A stretch of DNA of 64,000 nucleotides. Source: Artocarpus heterophyllus (Eukaryota > Streptophyta > Magnoliopsida > Rosales > Moraceae). Below are positions 1 through 11,399 of this stretch, piece by piece; within the stretch, counting starts at the first letter, position 1; every line of letters begins with the position of its first letter. Under the pieces are notes generated by a model, which ran no database searches, was not told the DNA's origin, and saw nothing but the letters and a program-made list of their open reading frames with translations. Both the position numbers and the translations under genes were made by a program. The stretch lies in NCBI GenBank assembly GCA_025403435.1, contig CM046343.1, positions 30,538,930 to 30,602,929 of the forward strand, read 5' to 3'.

Positions 1-1978
1 ATATGCGAATATGGTTTAAGGATGTCTTCCGTCTTGTCCACAACTCGTGAGGAGTTTTAGGGACCGATTTTGAAGGCACATTGTTCAAAAGATAACATGC
101 GGTTTGTAGTGCATATCCCCAAAAGGATAAAGGCAATGATGAATAACTCATCATGGACCGAATCATGTCCAACAAAGTCCTATTCCTTCTCTCTGCTACG
201 CCATTCTGCTGCGGAGTGCCCGGCGCAGTCAAATGGGATAAAATCCCATTCTCTAACAAGTGTCCCAAGAACTCATCAGAAAGGTATTCTCCACCTCGAT
301 CTGATCGAAGTGCCTTTATGGGTCTACCCAATTGCTTTTCCACTTCAGCCCGAAACTCCCTGAACTTATCATAAGTTTCGCTTTTGTGGTGCATTAGGTA
401 CACATACCCATATCTTGAGTAATCGTCAATAAAAGTGACGAAGTACTCATACCCTCCTCGTGCCCGGATGTTCATCGGTCCGCAAACATCACTATGCACA
501 AGTTCTAGAACCCCTTCGGCCCTATTGCCCTTAGACCCGTATGGTCTTTTGGTCATTTTACCCTCCAAACAAGATCCACATTGAGGTATAGATTCCACCT
601 TTAAGTGACTTAAAGGTCCATCCCTTACCAACCTTTGAATCCTATTTAGGTTAATATGGCCAAGGCGCAAATGCCAAAGATAAGTCTTATTAGAGTGAGA
701 AGTTTTAAGTCTTTTTGAGTTATTATCATTTATCTCAGCATTAAGCAACAAGTCCATCTTAGGTTTGATAAAATATAGATTATTTTGCATCCATCCAGAA
801 CAGATAAAAGATTTGTTTTTACGAATCACCACTTTTTCATTAAAAGATACCACGTAGGAGTCTTTAAATAAAGAAGATACAGAAATTAAATTCCTTTTAA
901 ATTTAGGAACATAAAAACAATCTCGCAAAATTAAACTCCTATAATTATCAAAATAAAGATGGACATCTCCCACTGCTTCCGCTGAGACCAAGGATCCATC
1001 GCCCATCCGAAGCGTTAAGTCTTCACGAAGTAGACTTCTCGTTTCTTTGAATCCCTGCAGAGAAACACAAACATGATTAGTTGCACCAGAATCTATGACC
1101 CAAATGTCACTGGATTCCTCAACCAAACAAGTTTCTAAATATAGAAGATCACACCTACCTCCCTTGGAAAGGAAGTCCTTGCAATGCTTCTTTATATGCC
1201 CGACCTTACCACAAAAGAAGCACTTAAGCTTCTTTGGGTTCTTCTTCTTCTTCTTCTTGCTCTTGATAGCAATAGGAATAGAAGACTTCCCACTCTTGGC
1301 CCGTTGTTTCTTTCCATTCCCAGAGTTAGGATTGGAACCAGAAGCAGCTACCATATTGGCCTCTCCACCAGCAGGAGACTCCCTGATCAGCAGTTCAAAC
1401 TCTTGTAACTGTTTCATCAGTTCTGTCAAGGTCATATCCCGTCTATTGCTTAGATTAAAAGTAGCTCTAAACGGAATAAATTCCTTAGACAGAGTCTCAA
1501 AGACCATAGTCATCTGAGTTTCAGCATCGATGTCGGCTCCATTGGTTTGAGCCTCAGCGAGGTAACCCATGACCAACATCATGTGCTCCTTTACAGATGT
1601 CCCCGGTCTCTGTCTACAGTTTAAGAGTTTCCGAAGCGCCCCTTGCCGCTTTGTTATGGCCTGGCCTCCAAACATGTCCTCAAGATTATCCAAGATCTGC
1701 TTCGCAGTCTCATAATCCTGATGTTGAGCCTGCAGCACGTTATTCATGCTAGCCATAACATAGCAGCGGGCCTGATCATTAGCATCTTTCCAACGTTCGT
1801 ACGCTTGGAATTGCTCATTACTTGAGTCTCCCGTAGGCTCGGGAGGACAAGGAGTTGTCAGTACATATTTCAGTTTCTCAAAGGATAGGACGATGTCCAG
1901 GTTCCGTTTCCAATCATTATAGTTCTCACCGGTTAATTGGTTTTTGTCAAGTATCGATGATAAAGCGTTTTTAGACAT
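1..1978 (-). CDS. copia gag-protease-integrase polyprotein (N-terminal ~659 residues, open at edge)
   Basis: The frame starts at ATG 1978 ([20 protein letters not shown]) and stays open for about 659 codons to the window edge. In order it shows a copia-type gag region; a lysine-rich stretch; a CCHC zinc knuckle ([14 protein letters not shown]); the aspartic protease motif DSGATNHVC; the pre-integrase HLRLGH segment with CGSCLEGK; and the integrase core with [14 protein letters not shown] and NGVAERRN, which carry the D,D,E triad. Family knowledge: gag packages the RNA, the protease cuts the polyprotein, and integrase inserts the cDNA. I saw no stop or frameshift, unlike the second copia element in this window. 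The product is cytoplasmic virus-like-particle protein if expressed. Confidence 0.9.
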   Translation of the reverse strand, partial: MSKNALSSILDKNQLTGENYNDWKRNLDIVLSFEKLKYVLTTPCPPEPTGDSSNEQFQAYERWKDANDQARCYVMASMNNVLQAQHQDYETAKQILDNLEDMFGGQAITKRQGALRKLLNCRQRPGTSVKEHMMLVMGYLAEAQTNGADIDAETQMTMVFETLSKEFIPFRATFNLSNRRDMTLTELMKQLQEFELLIRESPAGGEANMVAASGSNPNSGNGKKQRAKSGKSSIPIAIKSKKKKKKNPKKLKCFFCGKVGHIKKHCKDFLSKGGRCDLLYLETCLVEESSDIWVIDSGATNHVCVSLQGFKETRSLLREDLTLRMGDGSLVSAEAVGDVHLYFDNYRSLILRDCFYVPKFKRNLISVSSLFKDSYVVSFNEKVVIRKNKSFICSGWMQNNLYFIKPKMDLLLNAEINDNNSKRLKTSHSNKTYLWHLRLGHINLNRIQRLVRDGPLSHLKVESIPQCGSCLEGKMTKRPYGSKGNRAEGVLELVHSDVCGPMNIRARGGYEYFVTFIDDYSRYGYVYLMHHKSETYDKFREFRAEVEKQLGRPIKALRSDRGGEYLSDEFLGHLLENGILSHLTAPGTPQQNGVAERRNRTLLDMIRSMMSYSSLPLSFWGYALQTACYLLNNVPSKSVPKTPHELWTRRKTSLNHIRI

Positions 1979-2117
1979 TTTCAATCTACAATAAAGAATC
2001 ATATACCAAACATAAGCAAACATATTTAATAATTTAGTAAGATAACACAATCATGTAAAATCATACAAATGTGTTTATGTGTCAAAACCTTGAAAATATC
2101 ACAACCTTACAACGATA

Positions 2118-2462
2118 ATTCCCAACTCAGAATTCAACAAGCTCCTAGGGGAGTCATGCCAAATTCAATCAGGAACACGGATCCCCTCCTGATTAATATA
2201 TGCCATCCAGGACCCGTATGATCCAGCATATACTAATAATCGTTTCTTTGGCCATTAATTTTATTAACAGAGCTCCTAGGGGAGGTTAATAATAAAATTA
2301 ACGTGAGTGTATAACCACCGTTTCAATATTTTATCCATGATTTATAATCACCACCTAGGGGTGTGCAACCATAAATCATACTAAAATACCTTATCCTTTC
2401 AGAGATCCAATCTGGTACATGATAGAAATCCCTTCCTAGGGGTTGGGACCATCATGTTCTTC
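2118..2462 (-). repeat. phased array of five hairpins, most with CCTAGGGG tips
   Basis: Five imperfect inverted repeats lie about 65-85 bp apart, centred near 2143, 2212, 2277, 2352 and 2436. Four carry the tip CCTAGGGG, often extended to CTCCTAGGGGAG. Arms differ between units but pair within each: TTAATTTTATTAAC with GTTAATAATAAAATTAA at 2255-2304, ATGATTTAT with ATAAATCAT at 2338-2378, and ACATGAT with ATCATGT near 2417-2456. The second unit pairs TTAATATATGC with GCATATACTAA around a CCAGGACCC loop. Conserved tips with different, still complementary arms suggest selection on structure. Confidence 0.7.
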
Positions 2463-2939
2463 CTATGGACCAACGATGGAGGCCTTAGGTTCTCTCTTCG
2501 AAAACCTTCTCCCACTCAATCTTTTGAAGTCAAGGTTTTATTTTAAAATTATGCATGAACAATTTTAATATGAGCGGCACTCCCTATTCTATATGACATG
2601 TTATCAATATACATGGTAAATTATATTATAATGCAGACAAGCAAAGCAATCAAGCAAAGCTACAAGCATAATAATAATAACCGTAATATTATGGTTCCAC
2701 CCTAGAGAATAGAAAAACTAAGATTACAAGAGAATAATCGAGACATTTATCGATTCTTCATCCTTGAATCCTCAAGCTGTATCCTTCTTCATGTAATATC
2801 CATCTTCAAGTCCTCAATCCCGTATGAATCGAACACTTCATATTTCCGGTCATATCCAAATTTAATGTTTCTCAGAATCGTCCCAAAATAAAATTAAAAC
2901 TGCACCAAAAATTGCACCTTTTCTGGACACCTGGATGCT

Positions 2940-3131
2940 CTCTGTCGGCAGGCCGATCTAGGTGATCGGTCTGCCGATCATGGTGGTTCGGCCTGCCGAA
3001 CGTGAAGGTTCGGCCTGCCGGCAGAGCACCAAAATTTCTGCCCCACTGTCGGCCTGCCGGACCGTACGTCCGGCCTGCCGATCTGTGACCTTCGGCCTGC
3101 CGAACTGTGAGGTCCGGCATGCCGACCGAGC
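2940..3131. repeat. GC-rich dyad motif array in the copia leader
   Basis: About eight copies of a near-palindrome of the form TTCGGC-NN-GCCGAA (variants TCGGCCTGCCGA, CCGGCATGCCGA) are packed into 190 bp of otherwise AT-rich leader, with spacers of roughly 8-12 bp plus one longer gap. The same motif recurs at 4148-4240 inside the LTR. Confidence 0.8.
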
Positions 3132-3620
3132 AGAAAACCCTCAATCCAGAAAATACAATTTTAATGCAATTCATCAATTTTATTTTCAACAATTCAAAAA
3201 CATAAAATTAGAGACTCAGGAAATACCTGGAGGCGCCATCATCTATCTTCGAGATCCGACTTCTCGTTCCGTCTTCTCCGAATAATTATTTAATTACAAA
3301 ATTCTTACAAATTAAATAATAATTCCTAGACGGAGATGATAGTCCGCCATCTAATTACATGAAAAACCTAGATACACATTCTAACCTCTAAGGAACCATA
3401 ACCGGTATTAATTAATTAATAAATAATTAAACAACAATTTAATCAACCATAATTAATTAATAAACATTCACCATATAATCCATGACAACATATATATATT
3501 ATATAGAAACCTAGAGTGCCATCTCTCTATAAAATTTAATTCAAGCATTGGAGAGATTAAGATCACAAAATTTACGCATATAACATGATCACAAACTTGC
3601 AAATTTATGTAAAAACCTGG

Positions 3621-3632
3621 GCTCTGATACCA
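3621..3632 (-). promoter_or_regulatory. primer binding site for initiator tRNA-Met
   Basis: On the element strand, TGGTATCAGAGC lies two bases inside the LTR end, the standard plant copia PBS complementary to the 3' end of initiator tRNA-Met. Match to the tRNA T arm continues beyond it (AACCTGG on the plus strand just left) with one inserted base. Confidence 0.93.
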
Positions 3633-3634
3633 AT

Positions 3635-5637
3635 TGTTGGAAACAAAGTGCGCAGCGGAATTTTAAAAAATTTTTCATCAGAGTATTTTCCAAAATACAA
3701 GTATGACATGTTATATGTATAAATTAAACAGATCTTACTAACCTCAGTGTGCCGAAGAACTTCCGCGACCTGTGTAGAGAAGTAACGTTCCAGAAGAGCC
3801 TCAACCAACTGGTCTTCTTTGCTATTCTCTATCCACAACCGGAGTGAGTGTGGGCTCACACGTACAGCTCTTCCACCGGTGACTCTCCTTCCAACCAATA
3901 GAGAGAACCCAAAGCTAGTGTTCGTGATTTATGAACAAAAGCACTCAGGGAGTTTTTAGATGCTCACTAGAAGAGTATCACGCTTAATCTCTCAAATTGA
4001 TCTGAGTAAATCATTAGACTCACTCCCTTTTTATACCTATTGGTCCTTGGGGTCAGTCCATATCAGATTAGGTCTCAAAAATCAAAATAGAATCAAGTTC
4101 GGATCAATATCTGATAAGATACGCGTGAAAAACGCGTAATCTTAGCTGTCGCGGTCGGCATGCCGAACTGTGAGATAGGCAGGCCGAACTGGCCAGTTCG
4201 GCAGGCCGAACACGTCATCCGGCATGCCGAACTGCCGAGAAAAAATCTCCGCGAATCTTTTATTTTCCACCCGAGATTCTAAAGGATAAAGTCTCAGTTT
4301 TGATTCAAATAGCCCAATAAAAAAGATATCTGATCAAAACAAACTTTATCAAGATAATCTCTAAGAAAATAAATCAATTCACAATAATTCTACAAGTTTA
4401 TCTTGTTCTAATTGTCCAAAATTAAAACAACCGATAAACAGACAAGAATTATCCGAACGCCATAATTCAACAAGTTCATCTTGAACTAATTTCTTACATA
4501 ATTAATTCAACCGATAAACAGACATGAATTATTTGATTCTTATAAATTTTAAACCAATCTGATAAATCCGACATAAGTCACCAATTATTGGAAAAGCACG
4601 CCGTGTCGTTACAGGACTTTGTGAGCTAGCAAAGGGGACCAAAATGGACCTATAAAGTTCAAGCTCATGATAATTATGAAACCCAATATCCCAGATATAC
4701 ATTTCACAATTATCAACTCCAACGCTACTCCACTAAAAGCTTGGAGCTGCACTCTCGAACTTTACAGAATTACGAAGCTCGTGTAGCTAAGTCTCCATGA
4801 CATATCATAGTGTATCGCATCCTCATATGATCATCCATAATCGGCTTAAGGACAAGTTCTGTCTTACCTTCCCGATTATTTTTATCTTACGTTCCATTGT
4901 CTCACCATTAGAAAACTTACCATCCAAAGATAGTATACCATTCGGTTACACCTATGTATCCAAATGGTTGAGCGCTCCAGTTTTCCAATTACAGGACAAC
5001 GCATATAAGAGGATATCATTACTCCTAAAGAGGAGCTATGGATTCCATATCTATGAATAACAAGTCTACGCTATCAAGAGTCATGCCTCCAACGTACCGG
5101 CATGCATGCCACTATAGAGATGTGGGAGTCACCCATTGGTACATCAAAAGACACAAGTCGAGACAACGGGCCCATTATTCATCTCAGGATTAAGATACAA
5201 TACAAACGACTGTCTAAAGTGAATCGATTTGCCAAGACAGAATTATTAATCCAAATCAATTCACTTTATGTCCCGATCCAACACATCGTCACCTATGACA
5301 ATGCGCTAATGTTTCTATTCACGGAGTCCAACTCCGATGGCCAAGACAAACCATCTCCCAAAAGGGATATAGACAACATAACAATCTTTACATGAATAAA
5401 GCGCCCAACTTTATTCCCTCGATTGCGGATCATATATTTTAGACCATCACCTTAAGAGTCGTGTCTACCGCATAATCATCCCATCATATGCCCAACTCTT
5501 AAGGTTTAGACTGACAGTCTCAGACTACTGTTTGCTTATCATACATTCAACGAATATGAACGTAAAGAGGACAATATTTGGTATATATAAATGAATAAAT
5601 TCTTTATTGATAAAAATGTCTCCAAAAACGTATTACA
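3635..5637 (-). repeat. 5' LTR of the left copia element
   Basis: The LTR is bounded by TGTTGGAAAC at 3635 and ACGTATTACA ending at 5637 (plus strand), giving TGT...ACA termini and about 2003 bp. The inner edge is fixed by the PBS and the outer edge by the break in the E2 exon. The U5 part near 3646-3660 matches the 5' part of initiator tRNA-Met. On the element strand an AATAAA lies near 5603-5608, close to the outer end. The outer boundary could be off by one or two bases because the second target-site copy is not in view. Confidence 0.82.
4148..4240. repeat. GC-rich dyad motif cluster inside the copia LTR
   Basis: Four to five copies of the same CGGCATGCCGAAC / GGCAGGCCGAAC motif as in the leader occur within 90 bp, including two facing copies around GGCCAGTTCGG. 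The surrounding LTR is AT-rich, so the cluster stands out. Confidence 0.78.
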
Positions 5638-8600
5638 TTTGTCCAATCCATGTTCTGTAATGAGTATCTTTGCAGATGGACTGATCCTTTTTACAGGGGC
5701 TTTCTGGGCTCCGGTTTCCTTTTTAGCAGCAGGTTCAGTTGGCTTTCCCTCCTTCACTGCTGAGCCACTGGTTACCGCATTTTTCACTGTTTCCAGATCA
5801 GTTGGATCCTCAACCTTGCAATTGTCAAGGAGAAGAGGAAGGATAAATTTGCACAGATTAGCTGTTTTACAAGAAATAAAAGACCATATTGCTCTACTGT
5901 GATTTTATGATTACTTCAGCCAGTAATAGAATAATTCACTTACTGTTACTGCAATTGGTTGTCCCACCAGGACGTCTTTTGAACCTTCAGGGGCTAAAAT
6001 CTTAGCCAAGTACCTGACACACATTGCATCCAAATAAAGATCATAATCCTCTTAATATGTTCCACTAACAATTAATAAATTCTAGGATACAATATTCTCC
6101 TGAAAACGATTTTAAGAAATCAATTGCTAGGATTAGACTCCAACATCTTATATGGTCCACAGACAAAAAGATTTGCTTTTCCTAGTCTCCTCTATTTACA
6201 GTGGATGCGCACATGACAACTTAGTACTAATTAATCACGTCTAGCACAACAATTTCTGTCCTAAAGACATCGGAAATATGTCAAGAAGACACATTCTTCG
6301 TAGGACCATGGCCCCCCATTCTTGAAAATGAAGCAAAAAACTACATCGAAGGGGACATACACTATACGCGAATGGAAAACTCTGGTAAATATGCTAGCAT
6401 AACTAATATAAGATGAAGTTTATATGCTGCTCAACAAAGGAAGTTGGCAATCAGCATAAGGAAATAGCGTTACCCTTCTTCAAGACTTTCAAATTCAAGA
6501 GTGGCCTTATCAGTCTCTATCTCGCATATCACATCACCCACTTCAATCTATTGAATTAAGTACATTAAAAAAAAGAAAGAAAGAAAAAAAAGGTCAAATC
6601 GATTTATACAGCGGACTTGTCCAGATGTAAAAGTTAGCGTAGCGTTAAATACAAAACATCAGATTAAGCATAACTAACCTTGTCTCCTTCTTTCTTTCTC
6701 CATTTAGCAATGTTCCCCTGGTTCTGTAAAGAAAACAAGAGCCCTTAGCTTCTATTGGAGAGAAAGAAAAATCGATATGAAAAAAGCACAAAATTTGATT
6801 GTTACCATTGTTGGGGACAATGCTGGCATTTCAACAAGAATATGTGGAGGAAGATCAGATGCGTTTATATTTACAGAACTTGTTTCTGGTGCCCTGTCCT
6901 CATTTTTGGCATCCTGGCTTGATGTTGATGTCTCGCCTTTAACCTCCGATCCTCCTGCTGCTGCGAAAGCAGGCACATTTTGGACGTCATCTTCATCTTC
7001 AACCTTGTAAATGCATATAAGTCAGGGTTTGCAAAAACGATGCTTAAGTGGTGATTAGTAACTTCTACACCAATAACAAGAATTGATAATAAATTCATAA
7101 ATTGGGAGTACAAAAACAATCAGTGCTTGAAGGTTTGTCACACATTACCATTATTGCAATAGGTTGTCCCACAGGCACGTCCTTTGAACCTTCAGGTACC
7201 AGTATCTTAGCCAGAAACCTGACAATTTATCCAATTATGACCGAAAATTAGTTCAGAAAGGATTTGACTGATTCACCTGTTTTGAGAATTTAACATGTAA
7301 GGGAAAAATAAGTTTTATAAGTTCAACTTCAATTCAAACCTTTTTGTTATAGTGTTGTCACTCACAAAAATTTGAATTTATATTTAAACTTTCTATCCAA
7401 AACTACGAACCAAATGGACGAAAAGTAAAATGATGTTTAAAAGAAAAAAAAAAAAAACTCCTTTTTCCCGGCAAACATAGCAGATCTGTGGCAAGGCCTG
7501 TACTGGATAATCTAAGATCCAATAGTAAATGTGTGTCAATTGTCATGCACGCTATTAAATGTCCATTACCCTTCTTCAAGACATTCAAACTCAAGAGTAG
7601 CTTTGTCAGTTTCAATTTCGCATAGTACATCACCTACTTCAATCTGTTACATCAAAGCCAATAATCAGGAAAATAGAAATTACCTGATCAGATAGACATA
7701 GCAGGCACTGTTCTATCCAAAGAAGCTTGCATGTTTCTACATCTATTTATTAACAACCCTCATGTTTTTCCCCGAAACAGAAAATTTTATTTGTATGACA
7801 ACATTACAATTTATACCAGGGATCCAAGGATATAACATCCTTAGATACAACACAGACAAATCTCGAGCAAACATAAAATCTAATGAACCAAGCTAACCTT
7901 ATCCCCTTCTTTCTTCCTCCACTTTGCAATGTTACCTTGACTCTGCATGACAGCAACAAGTAGGCAACTAAACTTATTGAACAAAAAGAAGAAGATGAAG
8001 AAGAAGAAAACTTAAGGATTTTAATGTGATGTCTGTAACCACCTCCTTACCATTGTAGGAGACAAAGCTGGCATCCCAAGGACTTGATGTGGAGGATCTG
8101 TATAAAAAATTAAATTTCTAGTGACATTAGAACAAAATAATGCATAAAAAGCATATCTAAGTGTTTGCTACAATTGAATCAAAGAGGACAATATCACTAA
8201 ATGGTGAAAGAAAAAAATTGAGATGCAATTTTCGTCGGTGCTTTTACAGTAGAAGTGGCCATTATCTTTGTGGTTTGAAGGACTATACTTTCTTCTTTGA
8301 TATTCTTGTTTTCTCTTTCAAAATTTAGTTGAAAAAGATGTTATCATTAAATGTATGAATAAGCCATACCTGAAGTTGAGAAGTGGTTGACACCAGTCCA
8401 TGGCTGAAAATGTTCATGGGTCAGAGAAGAACCTTGTATAGAACTAGTTCTAAATCTGTAAACTTAATGTACAGTACTAACCTTGTAAGTCAAAGATTTA
8501 TTCCGAACTCGGCCAAGAATGGGCAAAAATGTGGGCCTGGTCAATCTAATAATTAGTAACTCGCAAAAGGTAAAGAAAAATAAAGAAATGTACAAATGTA

Positions 8601-9949
8601 AGCAGTATTTAGTTAAAACTGAAATCTAATACCAGGAAGTTTTGTTGCTGTGCTTGAATATGTATGCGCTAGAGCTTAGATGTGTATAAATACAAATAGG
8701 AAAACATAAAACTACGATGAAGACGAGATCTATTTAAACCAAAATGTTGTTTAACATCATATTACTAGCTGAAAACACGATTGAGGGCTTTTATAACAAT
8801 TAAATGTATCCATTTGGTGCTGAGGTTAAGTTGGTTATGAGGATAAGGTGGTTTTGGTTCAAGTTTCAATGCTAATCTGTCTCATCCAAATCAAATTGCT
8901 CCATATAGTGACAGAACTAAATTTTTAAACTCCAATAAGAAAAACTAATCGGTAAAGATTTAATCCCTACTTATTTTGAAAGTTCTGAGAAGTCTTCCCA
9001 CAGTGAAATATCAGGCACTGGAAGCATGTAAAAAAATCAAATTTAAGTTTGCAACAATAGAAAAATGGAAACTGATAAATACAAACCTTAACACAGTGTC
9101 CTGATCATGCACAGCACCGTTTGATGCACCATAACTGCCATATCAGAAATTTAAAAATGGTCATAAGTTCTTAACTTGGCCATGCAGTTCTATACAATGA
9201 CGGTATATAATCCAGTCAAGCATTAATTTAACAATCCCAAGTTCAATTATAGACACACCAGATGCCGTTTTCAAAAAAGTGATTGACACAGAAACCAACA
9301 AAATAACATTTCAAAACTATAAGCCTTCAACAAAGCCAGGCTTGGCATAATGAGGTAAATGTTAGGTCTTAAATAGGATAGGATATAGAAGCAGCATAAA
9401 AGACTGCATTTTGGGATACAATACATAAAATTCTCCCCAAACTGCTTCAACTATTTTTCTTTTATTGTTATTATAATTTTTTTTTTTTTTTGAGAATGTA
9501 AATAAGTGAAGACAGTTGAGAAATACCGCCTAAAATCAATCAAATGAACAAAACCCGTTACTTATCTCTATTTCATGAAGGCAAACACACATCAATAAGT
9601 GCTACCCAAAAGTTTGAAAAATATTAGCCCACTCCAAATCCAACAAAACCCCAACACCCCAAATTACAAAATAGTCATCGTTCCAAAACAAACTCGATCA
9701 AATCCCAAGATTAGGCCACAACCCAAATCAGAACAATCAAATAATAAACGAATTCCACTTCCAAAAATTCAACAAAGTTAAGGAACCTTCTGGACTAAAT
9801 TCATAAAAAAATAAATAAATAAAAAGGCGAGAAATGAAGAGGGAATAGTACCGAGAGAAGGATCTGGAGGAGGACGATGAGAGGAGGCGAGCTCTGAAAA
9901 GAGAAGGAGCCCCAGAGATTACGGGCTGTCGAAGCCGCGAAAGCGCCAT
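5638..9949 (-). CDS. mitochondrial pyruvate dehydrogenase E2 (dihydrolipoyl acetyltransferase), disrupted 5' part
   Basis: This is the E2 of the mitochondrial pyruvate dehydrogenase complex (two-lipoyl type, like Arabidopsis LTA3), broken after about 348 residues. Exons with GT-AG borders: 9949-9852, 9134-9087, 8545-8482, 8403-8370, 8097-8051, 7942-7898, 7643-7570, 7218-7149, 7003-6806, 6723-6679, 6547-6474, 6013-5944, and 5814-5638 (cut). The product opens with an Arg/Ser-rich presequence (MALSRLRQP). Lipoyl domain 1 (~82-160) and lipoyl domain 2 (~207-289) each carry ETDKATLEFE, with the lipoyl lysines near 126 and 255. An Ala/Lys-rich linker follows, then the start of the subunit-binding domain (KRISPSAKILITEHGLD). 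The catalytic domain is absent from the window because a copia LTR follows immediately. Whether the rest survives beyond the left edge is unknown. Confidence 0.88.
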
Positions 9950-10129
9950 TATTTTTTCTTCCTCCTTTTTTTTCAGAGAAAGAGAGAAAATAGAAGCCTT
10001 TTTCGGCTCTGTCTTTCTCTGCTAATATATCTATGTGTTTTTTGCACGGAGAAGCAGGGAGAAGAACAGTACAGAAAATGAGCTGAGTTGTACGAGACTA
10101 TGTTTGTTTCGCTCATTTTTTGAACCTAA
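9950..10129 (-). promoter_or_regulatory. 5' flank and probable 5' UTR of the E2 gene
   Basis: The 130 bp upstream of ATG 9949 are CT-rich on the gene strand (complement of runs such as AAAGAGAGAAAA), typical of plant leaders. I see no clear TATA box at a fixed distance. The promoter is inferred from position only. Confidence 0.35.
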
Positions 10130-10860
10130 TAAATTTAAATTTAGATTTTAAGTAATAAATTTTTTTTTATTATGTATTTATTTTTTAAAAAATTTAAATT
10201 ATTTAAATATTAAGAATTTAAATTTTTAGAGTTTTTATCTTTTTAAATTTTTGATATCTTTACTATAATAAAAATTAAAATTTTCTCTCCTATATTAAGG
10301 AAAAAAATCATAACTTCTTCATTTGATATCCAATTAAGAGGATTTTTTTTTCTCTGTATTCTTAATGAATAGAGTAATAAATCAAGATTCATATTCTATA
10401 TTTTTTAAGATAATTAACATTAAGATTTTATTAAATTTATTAACAAATCAAAAACTATTTGTACTACCTCTTCAAACATAAATTCTAATTTTATTTCATA
10501 CTCAGACTAAAAATTAAATGCACATCAAAACTTCTTCATTTGATATCCAATTAAGAGGATTTTTTTTTCTCTGTGTTCTTAATGAATAGAGTAATAAATC
10601 AAGATTCATATTCTATATTTTTTAAGATCATTAACATTAAGATTTTATTAAATTTATTAACAAATCAAAAATTATCTTTACTACCTCTCCAAACACAAAT
10701 TCTAATTTTATTTCATACTCATACTAAAAATTAAATGCACATCCAAACATCAATTCGAATAACAATTCAAATCACTAACTCAAATCTTAATTCAAATCAT
10801 ACTAACTTAAATTAAATTACTGATTCAAATCTATTTACCAAACAGACCCTTCAGAATTTT
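10130..10860 (-). repeat. non-autonomous dispersed repeat with internal ~218-bp tandem duplication
   Basis: A segment holding TTGATATCCAATTAAGAGG and TTAATGAATAGAGTAATAAA occurs at about 10311-10527 and again at about 10529-10745, nearly identical. The right edge (complement of GTTTGGTAAATAGATTT near 10830-10850) matches the start of two tandem copies at 59335-60190, and a partial copy lies at 37640-37900. No coding capacity is seen. The GTCCGTTTGGT-type edge recalls MITE termini, but no clean target-site duplication was found. Confidence 0.6.
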
Positions 10861-11399
10861 CTTTTCTTTGGGTTTGATTGACGTTTTTTTTTTTATGGGC
10901 TTACCAGCTCTAACCTTTGTAAAGAATAAAGAAATTCAGGTGAATGCCCTCCCAAAAGAAGTTTTGTGGTGTTTGAAAGATTGTAAAAACTGTTGATTAA
11001 AACCATTTTTACTATAATATGTAAGAACTTTACATTGTATTAATTTTTTATTGTTACTATAACATGTGAAAATTTTAGACCGTTCATAACTAAGTTTATG
11101 GTAAGAGATTCCCACCACTCAATTAAATAGTCGGTTCGTTTTACGATAGTGCCCCCTTTTAATATACTTTTCTTCTCTTTTTCTTTTTATTTTTTATAAT
11201 GTTGATGTGGTGATTATTTTTTTGGCAAGATTTCAGCATTTGTTTGGCACTCATGGGTTACTAATATTGGTTTAAAATATCAAGTGTTGAGAGATTTATA
11301 TTATATCTGCAGAGAGTTTTTATTTTCAATTATGGGTGCCAAATAAGCTATTTTATCTAATTAGGGGTATGATAAAACTCAAAAAGATAAAAGAGTAAA
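10861..11399. other. intergenic AT-rich DNA
   Basis: No gene is supported. Around 11006-11070 there is one copy of the short TATAA/TTATA dyad repeat that is common in the right part of the window. Confidence 0.5.

Larger units (their letters stand above)
1979..3620 (-). other. long 5' leader of the left copia element
   Basis: About 1.64 kb separate the PBS from the gag start, which is long for a copia leader. It holds a hairpin array (2118-2462) and a GC-rich dyad array (2940-3131). An open frame of 106 codons (3192-2872) reads through the GC array, but its sequence simply reflects the repeats, so I do not call it a gene. The rest is AT-rich with no recognisable coding. The length and structure suggest cis functions such as packaging, dimerisation or translation control, by inference only. 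Confidence 0.7.
1..5637 (-). mobile_element. Ty1/copia LTR retrotransposon, 5' part (runs off the left edge)
   Basis: Read on the minus strand, the order is 5' LTR (5637-3635), PBS (3632-3621), a long leader, then gag, protease and integrase in one open frame from 1978 to the edge of the window. Reverse transcriptase, RNase H and the 3' LTR must lie to the left. The LTR termini are TGT...ACA. The junction at 5637/5638 is abrupt and cuts an E2 exon, so this is an insertion in the same orientation as that gene. The candidate target-site copy next to the LTR is TTTGT (5638-5642); its partner is outside the window. The uninterrupted coding frame suggests a young copy. The 2-kb LTR recalls long-LTR copia lineages such as Angela/Tork, but the lineage is not proven. 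Confidence 0.9.

Noticed and set aside
2872..3192. 106-codon frame in the copia leader (-)
   Set aside because: Its composition comes entirely from the GC dyad repeats, and there is no protein similarity.
5591..5902. 103-codon plus-strand frame over the LTR/E2 junction
   Set aside because: It is antisense to the clearly coding E2 exon.
8960..9015. Extra E2 exon candidate between 9087 and 8545 (-)
   Set aside because: Joining it introduces a stop in the required phase, while the flanking exons join cleanly without it.
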